In this document: positions 59,906 through 64,000 of the stretch, piece by piece
Layout of the letters: each line of letters begins with the position of its first letter
Position numbering within the stretch: the first letter of the stretch is position 1
Assembly: GCF_019468565.1 (NCBI RefSeq)
Contig: NZ_CP080521.1
Span: 7,502,001 to 7,566,000 of the forward strand
Direction: 5' to 3'
From: Pseudonocardia sp. DSM 110487
GTDB taxonomy: Bacteria; Actinomycetota; Actinomycetes; Mycobacteriales; Pseudonocardiaceae
DNA length: 64,000 nt
Program-made: the position numbers and the translations under genes
The notes under the pieces: model-generated
What the model was told of the DNA's origin: nothing
The model's input: only the letters and a program-made list of their open reading frames with translations
Database searches by the model: none

Positions 59906-60877
59906 TCAACGGATCGGCACCCGCCCCGTCGCCGCGGCGCGGAGGTCACAACCCTGGACGCGCCACTCGCTCGGGGTCATTCCGAAGGCGGCCTTGAAGA
60001 CCCGGCTGAAGTGTGCGGCGTCCGGGAAGCCCCACCGCGCGCCGACCGCGGACACCGAGCGGCCGGCGTGCAGCGGATCGACGAGCTCCTCCCGGCACCG
60101 CTGCAGGCGACGTCCGCGGATCCACCCTGTGACCGTGTGCCCCTCGGCCTTGAACACCTTCTGCAGGTGCCGCGTCGAGACGTAATGCGCAGCAGCGATC
60201 GGTTCCGGCCCGAGCGTGGGTTCGGCCAGGTGGGCCTCGATGAAGGCGCGGACCCGCAGCGCCAGAGTGCGGTGCTCGTGATCGGTGTGCCCGAGCTGCA
60301 CCGCGAGGCGTTCGGTCAGCGCCGTGGCCACCATGTCGAGCACGGAATGTGTGAGGCGCCCCCCACCCGGTGTCATGAGGGCGTCGAGGTCGGACGCGAT
60401 CTGCCCCAGCATCCGGCACACCAGCGGTCCGACCCCGTCGTCGCAGGCGAGGTTCGTCCCGACGACGGTGGCGATGTCGGACGCGGGAACCTGCAGGTTC
60501 TCGTGCGGGAACATCAGTACCAGCGAGCTGAACGGCGCGCTCGACTCGAGCGAGTACGGGCGGGTGCTGTCGTAGATGGCCAGATCACCCGGCCGGAGCA
60601 CGACCCGGTGGTCGTCCTGGGTCAGCAGCTGGCTGCCGGTGAGCTGCAGGCTGACCTTGAAGAACGGCCCGTCCGTGCCGCGGGCGAGGGTCGCGGTGCG
60701 CAGGGCGCGGTGTGGGTCCGCTTCGATGGTGCTGAAGTGGACGCCGCCGTTCTCCGCAGTCTGGATGCGCCCTCGGAACGTCCCGGGAGCCGCCTCGGCG
60801 CGCAGCGGCACGAAGGACGTCGAGACCGCGTTCCGCCACTCGTCGACGGACTCGCAGGTGAGGGTCCGGGTCGGCAT
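59906..60877 (-). CDS. AraC-family regulator, FeaR-like
   Basis: A 323-residue AraC protein. The C-terminal double HTH is in residues 215-315 (YVSTRHLQKVFKAEGHTVTG, RWGFPDAAHFSRVFKAAFGM with TPSEWR). The N-terminal half is an AraC-binding-like-2 sensor domain (VLRPGDLAIYDSTRPYSLES). This is the architecture of FeaR, which in E. coli activates the tyramine oxidase and phenylacetaldehyde dehydrogenase genes; the neighbours here are a copper amine oxidase and an aldehyde dehydrogenase. Inferred to be their activator. Confidence 0.92.
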   Translation of the reverse strand: MPTRTLTCESVDEWRNAVSTSFVPLRAEAAPGTFRGRIQTAENGGVHFSTIEADPHRALRTATLARGTDGPFFKVSLQLTGSQLLTQDDHRVVLRPGDLAIYDSTRPYSLESSAPFSSLVLMFPHENLQVPASDIATVVGTNLACDDGVGPLVCRMLGQIASDLDALMTPGGGRLTHSVLDMVATALTERLAVQLGHTDHEHRTLALRVRAFIEAHLAEPTLGPEPIAAAHYVSTRHLQKVFKAEGHTVTGWIRGRRLQRCREELVDPLHAGRSVSAVGARWGFPDAAHFSRVFKAAFGMTPSEWRVQGCDLRAAATGRVPIR

Positions 60878-60962
60878 CGATCGGCCTCCGCATATCAGAA
60901 CGGCGTCGCCCAGTTACGCACACACTTCAGGCGTTCGTCCACAGCACAGCCGGCGTGCGCCG

Positions 60963-60973
60963 CTGGTCAAGAC
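60963..60973 (+). promoter_or_regulatory. CTGGTCAAGAC motif upstream of the aldehyde dehydrogenase gene
   Basis: CTGGTCAAGAC at 60963-60973 lies 86 bases from the divergent AraC start and 87 bases from the aldehyde dehydrogenase start, the midpoint of the intergenic region. Identical to the motif before the amine oxidase gene. Confidence 0.6.
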
Positions 60974-61059
60974 GGTTCCGGGTCCGGGGGCACATCCTCT
61001 TCGAACGTGCCTCGGGCCGCCCGTCAGGCCGGGCCGGGTCGCCGACGAAAGGACACCCT

Positions 61060-62484
61060 GTGCGCGTCGAGATGCTCATCGACGGCCGATGGACAGCCGG
61101 CACCGGCACCTTCGCGACGCACGACCCCGCTACCGGTGAGGTCATCGCGAACGTCGCCATGGGCACCCCGGCGGACGTCGACGCGGCGGTCTCGGCGGCC
61201 GCTCGGGCCTTCGAGGACCCCAGCTGGTCCGCGCTCTCGCCCGCGGGCCGGGCTCTGCTGCTGCTGCGCCTGGCCGACCTGCTCGAGCAGAACGCCGACG
61301 AGATCGCCCGGCTCGAGACGACCGACCAGGGGCAGCCGCTCCCCGTCTCCGCCGGATTCTCCGTGCCGAACGCCGTCGAGCACCTGCGCTACTACGCCGG
61401 CTGGGCCACGAAGATCACCGGTGTGACCACGCCGGTCTCGGTCCCCGATGTCGACCACCGCACCCACCGCGAGCCCCTCGGGGTCTGCGGGCTGATCACG
61501 CCGTGGAACTTCCCCCTGACGATCCTGGTCTGGAAGCTCGCGCCCGCGCTGGCTGCGGGCAACACCGTCGTGGTGAAGCCGGCCGAGCAGACTCCGCTGT
61601 CCACCCTGCGCCTCGCCGAACTCGTCGAGGAGGCCGGCTTTCCCGCCGGCGTGGTCAACGTCGTGACCGGCGGCCCCGACGTCGGGCAGGCACTGGTGGC
61701 ACACCGCCGGGTAGCCAAGATCTCCTTCACGGGATCGACCGAGGTCGGACGCGAGATCGCTGCGGTGTGCGGGCGCGACCTGCGGCGAGTCTCCCTCGAG
61801 CTGGGTGGCAAGACCCCCAGCATCGTCACCGCAGACGCCGACGTCGACCAGGCCGTGCAGGGCAACCTCGCCGGCGGGTTCCTCAACTCCGGTCAGGTGT
61901 GCGCCGCCTACAGCCGCCTCTACGTCGACCGCCGGCGGGCCGATGAGTTCGTCGACAAGCTCGCCAGGGCAGCGTCGGAGATGCGGCTGGGACCCGGGCT
62001 CGCGGACGGCACGGAGGTCGGGCCACTCGTGTCAGAGGAGCAGGTCGTCCGCGTGGATTCCTACGTGCAGATCGGGCGCGACGAAGGCGCCGAGGTGGTC
62101 ACCGGTGGGGAGCGTCCCGGGATGGCCGGCTACTTCTACCGGCCGACCGTGCTGGCCGGCGTGACCCAGGAAATGCGTGTCGCCCGCGAGGAGATCTTCG
62201 GTCCGGTCCTGTCCGTCCTGACCTACGACGACCCGGACGAGGTCGTCGCACTTGCCAATGACTCCGACTACGGGTTGGCCGCGGTGATCTGGTCGCGCGA
62301 CATCGGTCGCGCCAACCGCATCGCGGGGCAGGTCCGGGCCGGAACGGTGTACCTCAACCTGCCGCCGGTGATGGATGCCGCTGCCCCTTGGGGCGGCATG
62401 CGGTCGTCCGGGGTGGGACGGGAGATGGGCTGGGAGGCCGTCGCCGCGTTCACCGAGGTCAAGAGCATCTGGACCGAGCGGTGA
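61060..62484 (+). CDS. Aldehyde dehydrogenase (NAD(P)-dependent, phenylacetaldehyde/betaine-aldehyde type)
   Basis: A 474-residue ALDH from GTG 61060 (GAAAGGA upstream). LITPWNFPLTILVWKLAPAL, FTGSTEVGREIAA (cofactor), LELGGKTPSIV (catalytic Glu) and FLNSGQVCAAYSRLYVD (catalytic Cys) are intact. It should oxidise the aldehyde released by the amine oxidase to a carboxylic acid. Divergent from the FeaR-like gene; shares a motif with the oxidase promoter. A truncated second ALDH overlaps its stop by 4 bases. Confidence 0.95.
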   Translation: MRVEMLIDGRWTAGTGTFATHDPATGEVIANVAMGTPADVDAAVSAAARAFEDPSWSALSPAGRALLLLRLADLLEQNADEIARLETTDQGQPLPVSAGFSVPNAVEHLRYYAGWATKITGVTTPVSVPDVDHRTHREPLGVCGLITPWNFPLTILVWKLAPALAAGNTVVVKPAEQTPLSTLRLAELVEEAGFPAGVVNVVTGGPDVGQALVAHRRVAKISFTGSTEVGREIAAVCGRDLRRVSLELGGKTPSIVTADADVDQAVQGNLAGGFLNSGQVCAAYSRLYVDRRRADEFVDKLARAASEMRLGPGLADGTEVGPLVSEEQVVRVDSYVQIGRDEGAEVVTGGERPGMAGYFYRPTVLAGVTQEMRVAREEIFGPVLSVLTYDDPDEVVALANDSDYGLAAVIWSRDIGRANRIAGQVRAGTVYLNLPPVMDAAAPWGGMRSSGVGREMGWEAVAAFTEVKSIWTER

Positions 62485-62645
62485 GCGACGTGGAGGCACA
62501 CGAGGCGGCGGTACTGTCCGGGGTCCACACCGACCTGTGGATCGGCGGCACCTGGCGGGAGAACCACGGAGGTGCCCGCTTCCCGGTCGTCGACCTTCTC
62601 GCTCGCGACCGACGGCGACCGCCACACGCCGTTCAAGCTCGGTGA
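62481..62645 (+). pseudogene. N-terminal stub of a second aldehyde dehydrogenase
   Basis: A GTGA overlap with the preceding stop opens LSGVHTDLWIGGTWRENHGG and ARFPVVD, the start of a GabD-like aldehyde dehydrogenase. After VVD the sequence changes and ends at 62645; in another frame the same bases read TDGDRHTPFKLGEQV, apparently the tail of a different protein. An internal deletion removed the ALDH body. Confidence 0.65.
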
Positions 62646-62683
62646 GCAGGTCTGATGCCGGCGCCACAACCCCAGGAGCACCC

Positions 62684-64000
62684 ATGACCGCCGAGTCACC
62701 CCTTCGCGCCGGGCCCGCCGGTGCGCAGCAGCTCGGACACCACCTACAGGACGCGGTCGGCGAGATCGCCCGGTGGATGGACGAGTTCGGACCCTATGCA
62801 CCGCACGGCTCGCTCGACGTCGACGCCACGGCGCTGGCCGGCGCGCACGCCGAGCTGACCACGAGGCTGCGGGACAACTACCCGTTCTTCCACCCCCGCT
62901 ACATCGGGCAGATGCTCAAGCCGCCGCACCCGGCCGCGGTGCTCGGCTACGTCACGACGATGCTGATCAACCCGAACAACCACGCGCTGGACGGCGGTCC
63001 GGCCACGGCCCGCATGGAGCGCGAGGTGGTCGGGCAGCTCGCCACGATGTTCGGGTTCGGCGAGCACCTCGGGCACCTGACCAGCAGCGGCACCATCGCC
63101 AACCTCGAGGCGCTGTTCGTGGCGCGCGAGCTGCACCCGGGAAAGGGCATCGCCTACAGCGCCGACGCCCACTACACGCACAGCCGCATGTGCCACCTGC
63201 TCGGGGTGACGGGGCACGCCGTGGCCACCGACCGGGCCGGCCGGATGGACCTCGATGCGCTCGAGGCGCTGCTGCGCACCGGCTCGGTCGGCACGGTCGT
63301 GATGACCGCCGGCACCACCGGCCTCGGAGCGATCGACCCGATCGACCAGGCCGCGGAGCTGTGCACCCGTCACGGCGCGCGGATCCATGTCGACGCCGCC
63401 TACGGCGGGTTCTTCCGGCTCATCGCCGACGACTCCGCCGACGGCGTGGCGGCCGCGCCGTTCCAGGCCATCGCCGACTGCGACTCGGTGGTCATCGACC
63501 CGCACAAGCACGGCCTGCAGCCCTACGGCTGCGGTGCGGTCTTGTTCCGGGACCCCGCCGTGGCGGCGCACTACGTCCACGACTCGCCCTACACCTACTT
63601 CACCTCCGACGACATGCACCTCGGGGAGATCTCCCTGGAGTGCTCACGTTCCGGCGCATCGGCGGCGGCGCTGTGGCTGACGCTCAAGCTGCTGCCGCTC
63701 ACCCCCGAGGGGCTCGGCGCGGTCCTGCGCCCGGGCCGCCGTGCCGCCCTGCGCTGGGCCGAACTGCTCGCGGCCTCGACCGAGCTCGCGGCCTACCAGG
63801 CACCCGAGCTCGACATCGTGACCTACCTGCCCCGCCGCGATCGGCTCTCGGATGTCGACCGGAGCTCCGGCCGGATCCTCGACGCCGGCATGGCGCTGCG
63901 GTCGGACGAAGCCGTGTTCGTGGCCACCTACGACGTGACGGCCGACGCCCTGGCTGCGCGGGGGCACACGGTCACCGCGGACGTCGGGCACGGGCGCGTC
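62684..64000 (+). CDS. PLP-dependent group II amino acid decarboxylase (partial, runs off the right edge)
   Basis: 439 codons are visible from ATG 62684, preceded by CCAGGAGCACCC. The fold-type I decarboxylase signatures are HLTSSGTIANLEALFVARE (cofactor-phosphate loop), AGTTGLGAIDPID, HVDAAYGGFFRL (cofactor Asp) and VIDPHKHGLQPYGCGAVLF (Schiff-base Lys). The family includes tyrosine, tryptophan, glutamate and diaminobutyrate decarboxylases. Next to an amine oxidase and an aldehyde dehydrogenase it would produce the amine they consume. The C-terminus lies outside the window. Confidence 0.92.
   Translation, partial: MTAESPLRAGPAGAQQLGHHLQDAVGEIARWMDEFGPYAPHGSLDVDATALAGAHAELTTRLRDNYPFFHPRYIGQMLKPPHPAAVLGYVTTMLINPNNHALDGGPATARMEREVVGQLATMFGFGEHLGHLTSSGTIANLEALFVARELHPGKGIAYSADAHYTHSRMCHLLGVTGHAVATDRAGRMDLDALEALLRTGSVGTVVMTAGTTGLGAIDPIDQAAELCTRHGARIHVDAAYGGFFRLIADDSADGVAAAPFQAIADCDSVVIDPHKHGLQPYGCGAVLFRDPAVAAHYVHDSPYTYFTSDDMHLGEISLECSRSGASAAALWLTLKLLPLTPEGLGAVLRPGRRAALRWAELLAASTELAAYQAPELDIVTYLPRRDRLSDVDRSSGRILDAGMALRSDEAVFVATYDVTADALAARGHTVTADVGHGRV

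Noticed and set aside
1..64000. Search by eye for CRISPR arrays, tRNA and rRNA genes, and replication origins
   Set aside because: No regularly spaced repeats, no cloverleaf-like sequence with a GTTCGA-type loop in proper context, no rRNA segments and no DnaA-box cluster were seen.

Overview
The window is about 70% GC, uses GTG starts freely, and is dominated by actinobacterial regulator and catabolic families. The GTG starts and the style of the degenerate insertion sequences and integrases (IS630, IS21, ISL3, IS1634-like) suggest an actinomycete of the Pseudonocardia type. That placement is inference, because there is no rRNA or tRNA gene to anchor it. I found no CRISPR array and no tRNA.

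The region is accessory and catabolic: intact small operons are separated by many truncated or frameshifted genes. Left end (1-9.8 kb): a beta-helix protein end, a membrane methyltransferase, an alpha/beta hydrolase, an MFS exporter, a berberine-bridge-type flavin oxidase, a VOC protein and an alcohol dehydrogenase. The last two lie among integrase and transposase debris, with remnants of a response regulator, a RAMA-domain protein and an intradiol dioxygenase.

9.8-17.5 kb: a compact seven-gene minus-strand operon (pxpA, pxpB, pxpC, MHS-type transporter, SDR, aminotransferase, RraA-type aldolase) with a divergent LysR gene. It looks like a complete route for a substituted 5-oxoproline: ring opening, transamination, then aldol cleavage. 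17.5-26 kb: IstB, alcohol dehydrogenase and lactate-dehydrogenase fragments, a CGNR regulator divergent from a DHA2 exporter, a frameshifted IS630 element, an SRPBCC/ECF-sigma pair and an unknown two-gene membrane unit.

26-35.3 kb: a LacI-linked sugar operon (permease, DapA-type lyase, dehydrogenase, mutarotase, lactonase). Its KDPG aldolase is deleted internally and its dehydratase survives only as a stub. 36-49.7 kb: small regulator/enzyme units with visible operators (MerR/Old Yellow Enzyme, TetR/SDR, TetR/quinone reductase, MarR/MFS remnant, TetR/F420-type reductase), plus a resorcylate-decarboxylase-like amidohydrolase and a tautomerase that has lost its start.

50.4-57.7 kb: a decaying aromatic-catabolism block. 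It holds meta-cleavage pathway fragments, a frameshifted hydratase with an intact decarboxylase, a CYP199-like P450 with a self-contained flavin/iron-sulfur reductase, and IclR and LysR regulators. Right end (57.9-64 kb): a copper amine oxidase, a FeaR-like AraC regulator, an aldehyde dehydrogenase and a PLP decarboxylase, which together suggest amino acid to amine to aldehyde to acid. An identical 11-bp motif precedes both the oxidase and the aldehyde dehydrogenase. Several frameshifts sit in or near C/G runs and may be sequencing errors.
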